Below, piece after piece: positions 1-7,977 of a stretch of DNA of 64,000 nt (position 1 is its first letter; each line of letters starts with the position of its first letter). The stretch is taken from the NCBI GenBank assembly GCA_024233785.1, contig JACKPD010000007.1:1-64000 (forward strand), given 5' to 3'. The notes beneath the pieces are model-generated. The model was not told the DNA's origin. It saw only the letters and a program-made list of their open reading frames with translations, and searched no databases. The translations under genes and the position numbers were made by a program. This DNA comes from Spirochaetales bacterium (GTDB taxonomy: Bacteria > Spirochaetota > Spirochaetia > CADAEX01).

Positions 1-811
1 TATCCTTATTAAAAAGCGGGATTAAATTTACATCCGCCTTCCCGCCGCCCGTAAGAACGGAAGGGCCGTCAGTATAAATTGTATCATCCATATAATTTTT
101 TATTGTCAGTTCATATTTTATTTCCCCGGCATTGTAATCTTCCGTGTTCCTGATTAAAGCTGTGTAAACCGGAACAGTATTATGGTAATTGATAAGCGCG
201 GGAAATATTTCGATAAAATCATCGTTATCTATCTGCACGGCATGTGTTGAATCAAGGTTTATAAAATAAGAGGCGGAGGCAGCGCCCCTTAGTCCCTGAT
301 AGAGCTGGCCGTGATTAACATAGGAGGAGCCGATACCAAAGCTCCACTCCTGGGAATACCTGAATGAAAGATCGCCTCCGGCGGTGTAATAAAATCCTCC
401 CGACCCTGTCCCTTTGCTGATTCCGCTGTTTATAACACTGTATGAATAACCGGCCATGGAATTGAGCCTCATAAGGAAACGGGGCGAAAGGTCAAAATTA
501 AAGCCTACTCCTCCCCCTCCGGCATAAGTGCTCATGGTTATCAGCGCTTTTATAGGTATATAACTATATTCCCCCCCCGCTTCAAGTGAAATAACGGGGA
601 ATTCGGGAAATCTGTAATCTGCTTTCATATCAGTGTAAAAGCCTGTAGTGTAAAGCTCTTCGTCACCGCCGACCGGCACTGAAACACCGGGAGAAATACC
701 GATGCTTATAATCCTGTCAGGAGGCTGCGGTATCTCCTGTGCTGTCTGAGAAAGGACTGGAAATAATAAAAAAACCGTTATTATAATTTTATATTTGAAA
801 TCGACCGGCAT
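1..811 (-). CDS. Partial secreted envelope protein, beta-strand rich (3' end outside window)
   Basis: An open frame runs from an ATG at 811 leftwards off the window edge (270 codons, no stop). The N-terminus is a signal peptide: basic start, hydrophobic stretch IIITVFLLFPVL, then SQTAQ as a likely cleavage zone. The rest alternates aromatic and polar residues with glycine-rich turns (AGGEYSYIPIKALITMSTYAGGGGVGFNFDL), as outer-membrane beta-barrels do. After about residue 190 the pattern changes to a domain resembling an Ig-like or chaperone-like fold (ALIRNTEDYNAGEIKYELTIKN). It diverges from the FecR-like lipoprotein at 949. The function is unknown, and because the C-terminus is missing a large multi-domain protein cannot be excluded. 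Confidence 0.75.
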   Translation of the reverse strand, partial: MPVDFKYKIIITVFLLFPVLSQTAQEIPQPPDRIISIGISPGVSVPVGGDEELYTTGFYTDMKADYRFPEFPVISLEAGGEYSYIPIKALITMSTYAGGGGVGFNFDLSPRFLMRLNSMAGYSYSVINSGISKGTGSGGFYYTAGGDLSFRYSQEWSFGIGSSYVNHGQLYQGLRGAASASYFINLDSTHAVQIDNDDFIEIFPALINYHNTVPVYTALIRNTEDYNAGEIKYELTIKNYMDDTIYTDGPSVLTGGGKADVNLIPLFNKD

Positions 812-851
812 AGGGTTAAATCCTGGTACAGCTGTTTTTTACTTTATCATG

Positions 852-881
852 TTACAAATTTTGTCTCTAATGTGCTATAAT
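852..881 (+). promoter_or_regulatory. Candidate sigma-70 promoter for the FecR/PEGA lipoprotein gene
   Basis: TTACAA (852-857) and TATAAT (876-881) are separated by 18 bases in the AT-rich gap between two divergent genes. This leaves an untranslated leader of about 60 bases before the ATG at 949. The assignment rests on sequence match only. Confidence 0.4.
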
Positions 882-948
882 ATTATATATTTTTCCTGTT
901 GTAAATGAAATTATATTTATTATTTAACAGGAAATGATTGGAGAGTAT

Positions 949-3249
949 ATGTTAAAAAAAATCAGTTATTTTTCATGCTTGATATTGCTTTTCTTAACCG
1001 CATTTTCATGCAAAAGGGAAAAAGCAGTTTCATCTATAGAAATACCGCAGCATACCCAGGCAATAATTACATTCACGACAGGAGATGTTCTTGCACTTAA
1101 AGAGAACCAGTGGAACCCGGTAGAAATCAACGATTTCCTTGAAACAGGCGACACAGTAAAGGTTGAAGCTGATTCCTACTGCGAAATTCAGTTCGGAAAC
1201 AGGGCAGTAATAAAAATTGAGGAAAACACTGAACTCGTTATTCCTTCCCTTCAGACAGCAGCAGGCAGTACAGATGTCGGCCTAAAAGTTTTAACCGGGG
1301 CAGTCCTTTCAAAAGTAAACAAACTGACATCATCAGAATCTTTTACTGTTGAGACGCAGTCCGCAGCCTGCGGTGTCAGGGGAACTGAATTCATGGTCAG
1401 GGCCGATAACGAAGCAGAAACGCTGCTTGCGGTTAAAGAAGGATCGGTTATTTTTATTCCTGCAGGGTTTGATGTGGAATCTCTGAAATCAAAAATACCG
1501 TCTGAAAACACGGAAGTGTTGGCCGCCCTTTCAGGAATAGAGAGTGCGTTATCAGTTGTAAAGGCTAATGAGGAAATTGCTGTCCACGCGAAGGATATGG
1601 AAGCAATCAATGCTTCTTATGCAATGCTTGAAAAAACAATTCTATATATATCCGAGAATCAGTCTGAATCAGCATCAAGAATCGCCGAGATAAAAGCCCT
1701 TTCAGATGATCTTGTAAAAAGCCTGACATCTCCTGCACAGGTCAGCGATCAAAGCGAGAAACAGATGCAGGACCTTGAGCTGATGGTTATAAGGGAACTG
1801 CCTGAACCGGAAGAGGGGAAGACAACAACAAGCTCTGATCTTGTAAAAGTATCTGTTTCGGTTAATGTCCCTGATGCCCGGATAAGCAGGGATGGAAGGC
1901 TTTTAGGGAAAGGGAAGTTTTCAGCCATTTACAGCGATGGGGAGGAAGTATCTCTTTTAATCAGCGGAAAGGGATATCTTGATAAAAACCTTGTTTTCAA
2001 AGCGGGAAAGGAATCTGAGAATATATATGAAGTGACTCTGGAGAAAAACAGCGCATATAAGGAAACAGCAACTATTTTATTCAAAGTAGCTCCGGATGAT
2101 GCAGAAATTATTATTGACGGCACACCGGCCGGAACCGGGTCTTTTTCAACAGAATTGCTTTCAGACAAAACCTATAATGTCCTGATAAAAAAAGAGGGCT
2201 ATCAGAAAAAGTACTTAACTTTAACAGAACCGAAAGGGGAACAGAATATTGAAGTAACCCTTCTCCCCTCGATAGAGAAAAGAATTAAAGTTTCAACAGG
2301 AAAGCTTACCGGCTATACCGCATTTTCTGACAACAGGATATTCACAGCAGATATCTATGGGGAAATAACATGTGCAGCCCCGGACGGGACTGTTTTATGG
2401 AAACTTCAGACGGGAAACTCTCCTAACGAAAGCGCTTTCCCGGTTGCGTCAGGAAAAAACATTTTTTTCTCCGGGGCAAATGAGTTTATTACAGCTGATA
2501 TGAAAACCGGGACTGTAAAAACAATTATTCCGCTGGACGATGATTCAAGCCATGTGTTCGGAAGACGTGTAATCGCGGCAGGGAATACAGGAATATATCC
2601 GGCAAACAGCAGGCTTCTTAAGTTCAGCCTTGATACAGGCGATTTCAACGGTGAGATAGAAATACCTGATGGAACAAGAATGACTCCCGGCACCTTCAAT
2701 AACGAACTTTTAATTGTAAATCAGAAAGGTGTTTTTTACAGGATCAATCCATCATCAGGAGCTGTTACTGCATCACTCCAGACAAAAGCGCTGCAGCCTG
2801 TAGTAAACAACGTCGCGGTAAACACAAAGACAGGGAAAGCTGTTTTTAACGGCAAAAAAGGGGAAATTGTCTGTATCAATCTATCGGATAACTCAATAGC
2901 ATGGACAGCCTCTTTAACCGAAGGAAAATCCAGCATGATAACCGGTGACCTGCAGATCGGCAGCGCAGGCGTATATGCCTATTCACAGAACAGGCTTTAT
3001 GGATTCTCCGCCGAAACAGGAAAAAAACTGTTTGATCCTGTTTCAAAAATATCCTCACCCCCTGTTCTAGCCGGCGGCAGACTTTACTTTGGCACTACTG
3101 ACGGATTTTTCAAAACTGCTGACGCTTTAACCGGTTCAGTACTTGAATCAATTAATATTTTAGCAGTTGTATCAGCAAGCCCATGGTATGATAACGGCAA
3201 AATATACGCAGGAACAGACAAGGGAGAAATACTTGTACTTAATCCATAA
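949..3249 (+). CDS. FecR-domain lipoprotein with PEGA repeats and PQQ-like beta-propeller
   Basis: The start at 949 is preferred over an ATG at 934 because GGAG (939-942) sits correctly before it and the product then begins directly with a lipoprotein signal, lipobox LTAFSC (Cys21). Domains in order: FecR-like beta domain (about residues 40-175, including GDTVKVEADSYCEIQFG and CGVRGTEFMV), a helical linker (about 190-275), two PEGA domains (about 300-375 and 380-445, e.g. DAEIIIDGTPAG), then a propeller of PQQ-type blades (about 450-766, e.g. GTVLWKLQTGNS). The protein is probably anchored in the inner or outer membrane facing the periplasm, acting as an envelope scaffold or sensor. FecR domains usually partner ECF sigma factors, but none is nearby. 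A strong terminator follows. The exact role is not known. Confidence 0.9.
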   Translation: MLKKISYFSCLILLFLTAFSCKREKAVSSIEIPQHTQAIITFTTGDVLALKENQWNPVEINDFLETGDTVKVEADSYCEIQFGNRAVIKIEENTELVIPSLQTAAGSTDVGLKVLTGAVLSKVNKLTSSESFTVETQSAACGVRGTEFMVRADNEAETLLAVKEGSVIFIPAGFDVESLKSKIPSENTEVLAALSGIESALSVVKANEEIAVHAKDMEAINASYAMLEKTILYISENQSESASRIAEIKALSDDLVKSLTSPAQVSDQSEKQMQDLELMVIRELPEPEEGKTTTSSDLVKVSVSVNVPDARISRDGRLLGKGKFSAIYSDGEEVSLLISGKGYLDKNLVFKAGKESENIYEVTLEKNSAYKETATILFKVAPDDAEIIIDGTPAGTGSFSTELLSDKTYNVLIKKEGYQKKYLTLTEPKGEQNIEVTLLPSIEKRIKVSTGKLTGYTAFSDNRIFTADIYGEITCAAPDGTVLWKLQTGNSPNESAFPVASGKNIFFSGANEFITADMKTGTVKTIIPLDDDSSHVFGRRVIAAGNTGIYPANSRLLKFSLDTGDFNGEIEIPDGTRMTPGTFNNELLIVNQKGVFYRINPSSGAVTASLQTKALQPVVNNVAVNTKTGKAVFNGKKGEIVCINLSDNSIAWTASLTEGKSSMITGDLQIGSAGVYAYSQNRLYGFSAETGKKLFDPVSKISSPPVLAGGRLYFGTTDGFFKTADALTGSVLESINILAVVSASPWYDNGKIYAGTDKGEILVLNP

Positions 3250-3286
3250 TAATTTATTACGGATCATTGACTTATAAACAATATCA

Positions 3287-3318
3287 GGCTGGCCGGTTAT
3301 CCGGTCAGCCTTTTTTTT
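3287..3318 (+). terminator. Rho-independent terminator of the FecR/PEGA gene
   Basis: A ten-pair stem GGCTGGCCGG / CCGGTCAGCC (one G-T pair) with a TTAT loop is followed by eight T residues, 37 bases after the stop codon. Confidence 0.9.
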
Positions 3319-3365
3319 ATTATTATACAATAATTCCGGGAAAGAACATTATAGGGTGAAAGTAA

Positions 3366-4205
3366 TCAATTATTTTCAGATAGCAGCTCTAACTTCCGCA
3401 TGAAATTGATTGTTTCTTCTGCCCTGCCATCAGGAAAATCGCCGGCAAGGAGCTCAGCAGACAGATAACCTTTATAGCTGTATTTTCTGAGAGTTTTAAT
3501 TATTGCGGTAAAATCTATATCTCCTTTGCCGGGAGGCATTCTGCTGCTGTCACTGATATGGATGTGCCGAAGAAGACCCTGTGCAATTGTTTTTTCAATG
3601 CAGCCTGTGAATGAAGCTTCCTCTGTAATCATGTGAAAGGTGTCAAGGAGAATCCCGAGATTCCTGCAGCCGATGTTTTCTATAAAGCCGGCAGTCTCTT
3701 CCGCGGTATGCAGAAAATCAGAATCAAAACGGTTTATCGGTTCAAGGGCAATATTCACATTCATAGATTCAGCTTCTGCTGAGGCTTCCTTTAAAACTTC
3801 AGAAAGGATACGCCAGGCATTACTGCTTCCCCCGACTGAAGACGCCCTGCCGCGGAAACTGCCTATTGTTACAATTTTAGCGCCGGTCCTTCCTGTAAAC
3901 TGAATCAGCTCTGAAAGCTTTTTTCTTGCAGCAGCTCTGGTTTTTTCGTCTTCAGCAAGGAGAGAGAGACCGGTTGTTGACAAAACAGCGCCGGAAGAAA
4001 CAGCTGAAACTTCAAGACTTCTTGATAAAAGCGAATCCATGATATTGGAAGTTTCGACCTTAAGCGGCTCAATTGTCATAAGTTCAACGCCGTCATAGCC
4101 GTAATTTGAAGCTTTTACTGTTTTTTCAATAAAAGAACCTCTTAGCATGGCAAAAGGCAGTACTGCGTTGACTTCGGGAGTCGTAATGCAAAGTGAGTAT
4201 TTCAT
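3366..4205 (-). CDS. Sugar phosphate isomerase/epimerase (xylose-isomerase-like TIM barrel)
   Basis: A 279-residue protein of the AP-endonuclease-2/xylose-isomerase-like TIM barrel family, the usual length. Recognisable metal-site motifs are ALEPINR, ILLDTFHM, HIHISDSSR followed by PGKGDIDF, and YLSAELL, which supply the Glu/Asp/His/Glu ligands typical of D-tagatose or D-psicose 3-epimerases and related hydroxypyruvate isomerases. It is predicted to be cytoplasmic and to isomerise or epimerise a keto-sugar or sugar acid using a divalent metal. It ends 47 bases before the stop of the large PHP fusion upstream on the same strand, so co-transcription is possible. The substrate cannot be told from sequence. 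Confidence 0.88.
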   Translation of the reverse strand: MKYSLCITTPEVNAVLPFAMLRGSFIEKTVKASNYGYDGVELMTIEPLKVETSNIMDSLLSRSLEVSAVSSGAVLSTTGLSLLAEDEKTRAAARKKLSELIQFTGRTGAKIVTIGSFRGRASSVGGSSNAWRILSEVLKEASAEAESMNVNIALEPINRFDSDFLHTAEETAGFIENIGCRNLGILLDTFHMITEEASFTGCIEKTIAQGLLRHIHISDSSRMPPGKGDIDFTAIIKTLRKYSYKGYLSAELLAGDFPDGRAEETINFMRKLELLSENN

Positions 4206-4251
4206 ACTTTTATTATTCCTTATATTTTATACTGTATCAGGTTATGCGCCG

Positions 4252-7200
4252 TCATGACGGATTCACACCGCCCATAAAATCATATATTATTTTCTTCTGT
4301 ATGTCTGAAATCTGGTTGAGGGAATTCTTGAGCAGCGCTGTCTCGATATTGGTAAGTGAAGACCTCGAGACAGAATTGCCAGGCTCAAGGTTGTTATCCA
4401 TTGCAGCGGACTGGGTATTAAGACGCATCTGCATAAGAAAATCATAAACATGTTTTATTTCATTATAGCTTGATTCAAGTATTATCCCTTTTTCATTGAG
4501 CTGTAAAAGTCTTTCCCAGGTATTTGTATTTTCTATATTATGCTTCAAGGCATAAATTCTTGCAAAACTTACAATAGGAAGAAGCGCCTCCTTGATATCG
4601 AATATCTGGTTGCTTGAATCATCAGTATTAAAGATAATGTTACCCATAAATCCTAAAGGTGTTTTATAAAGCAGCGTATTCTGCGCAAGGTGCGCAAAGA
4701 AAGGGGGGTTCACCGCGAGGAGCCTTTTTATATGGCTTCTGAGTTCCTTCGCCGGCACAGAATCGCCGTATATCACCCTGAAATCAAAGAACATGTTGAA
4801 TTTAAGAAGCTCTTCAGCTTTAGGCTCTGTTATCCACGCGGTAAAATATTTTTTCCAGCCGGAAAGGGAACAGACCCATGCGGGATTGCTTGCCATTATT
4901 TTACCTTTACAGAGCTCAAACCCGGATTTAGCAAGCTCCGCGCAGACCAGTTCCCCGAGCTTTAAAAAATACTCGACAGCGGACTTTTCTTTTTCGTCAT
5001 CTGCCATATCAATATAGATAATCGCGTTATCCTGGTCTGAAACAAGGGTAGGCTCTCCCCTTCCATGGCTTCCGGGCGATATAAAGGCATAGCTTACAGG
5101 AGGCGGCCCCAGTTCTGACTCTGCAAGTTCTATAATTCTAGCAGTAAGCGAATCAGAAAAGGACGATATCATTCTTGTGATATTCCGGGGCTTCACTCCT
5201 GTATCAACAAGAGTTTTCATCATTACCGGCATTTTACTGAAAGATCTCCTGAGCTCAGTAAACGAACCTGCCGAATTAATTTCAGAAGTAAGTACTGCGG
5301 CGGGATATTTATGAAAAGCGAGAAGCTCTTTTGCCCTTACAACAGCATATGGATTACCTCCCTCATCCCGAACCGCAAGATGGCTTATACTGCCTCTTCT
5401 CATAACTGAGATCGCCTCATAAATAAGGGAACTGCCTGAAACTGAAATTACAGGCGAACTCATTATTTTATAAAGACTTTCCTGTGTATTAATCTGCTCG
5501 GATACGGCCCTCATTCTGATATCATGATCTGTTACAATTCCAATTACCTCCCCGTCAGCTGATGAGATAAAAATTGAGGAAACTTTTTTCTCAGTCATTA
5601 CTGAAGCGGCTTCACGGATTCTGGTCTTCATGGGGCAGATTACAGCCTCTTCCGCTATGTTGACGACCGGCTCGCTTAAAAAAAGAATCGCTGTCTGAAG
5701 CTCCCCGATTATTTTGTTCTTCTTCCTGTCCCTTATATAGCTGAGCCTGCCGCTTTTTTCTGTTTCCCTTACATTTATTATAAACCCGTCCCCGCCTGAA
5801 AATTTTATCCTGTCTGTTTCGAGAATGACATCTATGAATTTGCCGTCTTTTTTCCTCATTCCTGTTTCACATACTGATGGAAGTATTTCATTATGCATCA
5901 GGGATTCGATATAAAATCTTCCATGGGAATCCACAGATTCCGGGACAATAATATCCTGAATCGCGAGGAGAAGCAGCTCATCCTCAGTATAGCCTAAAAT
6001 ATTCTGTATCTTCGGATTTGAATAGGTGCATTTCCCGTTCTGAATAATAAGAGTTCCTTCTCCTGTGGCTGAAACAAGAGTTCTGTATTTCTCGTTTGAT
6101 TCGGCAAGAGCTTTCTCTTTTTTCTGCTTTACTTTTTCTGATTTTATGCTTTGAGTTACCAGGAAAAAAAGCAGAATAGATACTGTTACTATTATTACAA
6201 CAGAAAAACCTATAATAAAGCTTTCTATCTTTTTTATTTCAATCTGAAGATCATCGATGTAAATACCTGTTCCTATAATCCAGCCCCAGGGTTCATAAAG
6301 CTTGACGTATGAAAGCTTTGACATAATCCTGCTTTCTTCATCCTTCCACTGCCACTGATATTCAACATACCCTTCCCTGTTTTTTCTTACAGCTTCAACA
6401 AATTTCATGAATACAGCGGTACCGGCATTGTCCTTGTAATCGCCGACATATTTTCCTTCAAGTTCTTTTTTGTATGGGTGGACAATCATCACAGGCTTCA
6501 TGTCTGTAATCCAGAAATAATCCTTGTGTTCCCCTCCATATCTTATATATTCAATAATTTTTGCAGCTTTCTGCTTAGCATCATCCTCTGTAATAAGCTT
6601 GTTTTCAACATCAAGGTTGAATTCCTCAAGAATACTTACAGCCGAGTTTGTAAGCTCTTTAATCATTTCCTTTTTCCTGGCAAGAAGAACATCTTCTATT
6701 TTAGGAATCAGGATATTGAAAATAGTAACAGTAAACAGTAAAACAGCGAGAAACGCGGGGAAAATTATTTTTAAATAGCTTATTCTGCTTATTTCTTTTT
6801 TATTGTTGCTTGAGGGATCTCTGCTATCAGCAGTACCGGTATTGCCGGCAGTTACAGAGGTTTTTACAGCGGAATTGCTGATTACGGCTGAACGGAACTT
6901 TTTCCAGTTATTATACGAAATACTCTCTCCCGGCTTTGAGAAAAAACCTGCTTTCCGCAAAACAGGATCGCCCCCTGCCCCTGAAGGTACAGTAAACCCG
7001 TGATAGTCTGTCCCGGCCGAAACAAGAAGATTTAGTTCTTCAGCTATTGAAAGCAGCTTTTTTTGTTCAGTATCATCATACATTCCATATAAAGCTTCAA
7101 TTCCATCAAGTCCGGCTTCTTTAAGGCGGGAGATAATTGAGGTAAGAACAGAAATATCCTTTGAAACAGTAAATGGATGGGCAAGAAAGATCTTTCCTCC

Positions 7201-7563
7201 CTCCGAATGGACAAGATCAATGGCTGATCTATAATCCGCAGCAGTTCTTGAAGGAAGGTCATCAGGGAAAAAAGCTTTTACGGCTTCACTCTTATAATTA
7301 AAACCATATCCAAGCAGATGGAGTTCTCCCCATTCAGAAAAGGCAGTAATCTCAATACCGCTGACAAAACCGATTCCTCTTTTTACACAGAGGTCATGAA
7401 AAAGTTCCTGCCCCTTAACAGTATCATGATCAGTAAGGGACGCGAACTGAACACTGTTCTTCGATAAAAAATCCACAAGTTCATCAACAGGCAGAATCCC
7501 GTCACTGAAACTGGAGTGGCAGTGCATGTTCACAGTCAAAAAAGGCTCATTCATCTTTTTCAT
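4252..7563 (-). CDS. PHP - sCache - PAS - CBS - DUF294 nucleotidyltransferase fusion (membrane sensor)
   Basis: An 1103-residue fusion. Residues about 8-220 form a PHP phosphoesterase domain with all expected metal motifs (H14/H16, D21, D45-H46-D47, E71, H82, H129, D186/H188). A transmembrane helix follows (about 263-285), then an extracytoplasmic single Cache_2 domain (about 300-440, e.g. DYFWITDMKPVMIVHPYK and EPWGWIIGTGIYIDD), and a second membrane helix (about 448-472). Next come a PAS domain (about 490-600), a CBS pair (about 640-755), and a DUF294-type nucleotidyltransferase with an intact G831SHGRGE and D843QDNA, then its C-terminal helical domain (about 920-1060). With two membrane helices, the PHP, PAS, CBS and nucleotidyltransferase parts lie in the cytoplasm. 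Separate CBS/DUF294 proteins commonly neighbour acetate-type sodium symporters, and such a pair is encoded divergently here. The start has no good Shine-Dalgarno; ATG at 7554 is an alternative. Confidence 0.9.
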   Translation of the reverse strand: MKKMNEPFLTVNMHCHSSFSDGILPVDELVDFLSKNSVQFASLTDHDTVKGQELFHDLCVKRGIGFVSGIEITAFSEWGELHLLGYGFNYKSEAVKAFFPDDLPSRTAADYRSAIDLVHSEGGKIFLAHPFTVSKDISVLTSIISRLKEAGLDGIEALYGMYDDTEQKKLLSIAEELNLLVSAGTDYHGFTVPSGAGGDPVLRKAGFFSKPGESISYNNWKKFRSAVISNSAVKTSVTAGNTGTADSRDPSSNNKKEISRISYLKIIFPAFLAVLLFTVTIFNILIPKIEDVLLARKKEMIKELTNSAVSILEEFNLDVENKLITEDDAKQKAAKIIEYIRYGGEHKDYFWITDMKPVMIVHPYKKELEGKYVGDYKDNAGTAVFMKFVEAVRKNREGYVEYQWQWKDEESRIMSKLSYVKLYEPWGWIIGTGIYIDDLQIEIKKIESFIIGFSVVIIVTVSILLFFLVTQSIKSEKVKQKKEKALAESNEKYRTLVSATGEGTLIIQNGKCTYSNPKIQNILGYTEDELLLLAIQDIIVPESVDSHGRFYIESLMHNEILPSVCETGMRKKDGKFIDVILETDRIKFSGGDGFIINVRETEKSGRLSYIRDRKKNKIIGELQTAILFLSEPVVNIAEEAVICPMKTRIREAASVMTEKKVSSIFISSADGEVIGIVTDHDIRMRAVSEQINTQESLYKIMSSPVISVSGSSLIYEAISVMRRGSISHLAVRDEGGNPYAVVRAKELLAFHKYPAAVLTSEINSAGSFTELRRSFSKMPVMMKTLVDTGVKPRNITRMISSFSDSLTARIIELAESELGPPPVSYAFISPGSHGRGEPTLVSDQDNAIIYIDMADDEKEKSAVEYFLKLGELVCAELAKSGFELCKGKIMASNPAWVCSLSGWKKYFTAWITEPKAEELLKFNMFFDFRVIYGDSVPAKELRSHIKRLLAVNPPFFAHLAQNTLLYKTPLGFMGNIIFNTDDSSNQIFDIKEALLPIVSFARIYALKHNIENTNTWERLLQLNEKGIILESSYNEIKHVYDFLMQMRLNTQSAAMDNNLEPGNSVSRSSLTNIETALLKNSLNQISDIQKKIIYDFMGGVNPS

Positions 7564-7686
7564 TATAATACGGCTTTTTGTTTATAAGGGAAAAATATTT
7601 TCCTCGACTATCCGGTCAGTTTTTTTGCTTGACTTATACTCCTTTTAGCAGTCATCATTAAATCTATCTACATTAAGGGGGTATAT

Positions 7687-7977
7687 ATGGATCACGGTCC
7701 CGCCGTTCAGCTCGGTCCGGATAACGCAATCAGGTACAAATCAAAACTGGGAGTTATTCTCTTTTTTGTCTACGCGTTTATTTACGGATTATTTGTTGCT
7801 ATCAACACATTTAATCCAGTAATTATGGAGACGGAGATTTTTTTCGGGCTTAACCTTGCAATTGTTTACGGATTCGGGTTAATCCTGTTCGCGATTATCC
7901 TTGGAATAATCTACAATTATTTCTGCACCAAAAAAGAGGATGAACTTAATATAAACACTAAAGGGGGCGCTGAATGA
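7687..7977 (+). CDS. DUF485-like small membrane subunit of a sodium/solute symporter
   Basis: A 96-residue protein with two transmembrane helices (about 24-44 and 58-82) and a short charged C-terminus. This matches the size and topology of DUF485 proteins (YjcH), which are encoded immediately before ActP-type symporters. The start is preceded by AAGGGGG at good spacing. The stop overlaps the next start as ATGA, indicating translational coupling with the symporter. The role of the small subunit is not established; assembly or regulation of the transporter is inferred. Confidence 0.85.
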   Translation: MDHGPAVQLGPDNAIRYKSKLGVILFFVYAFIYGLFVAINTFNPVIMETEIFFGLNLAIVYGFGLILFAIILGIIYNYFCTKKEDELNINTKGGAE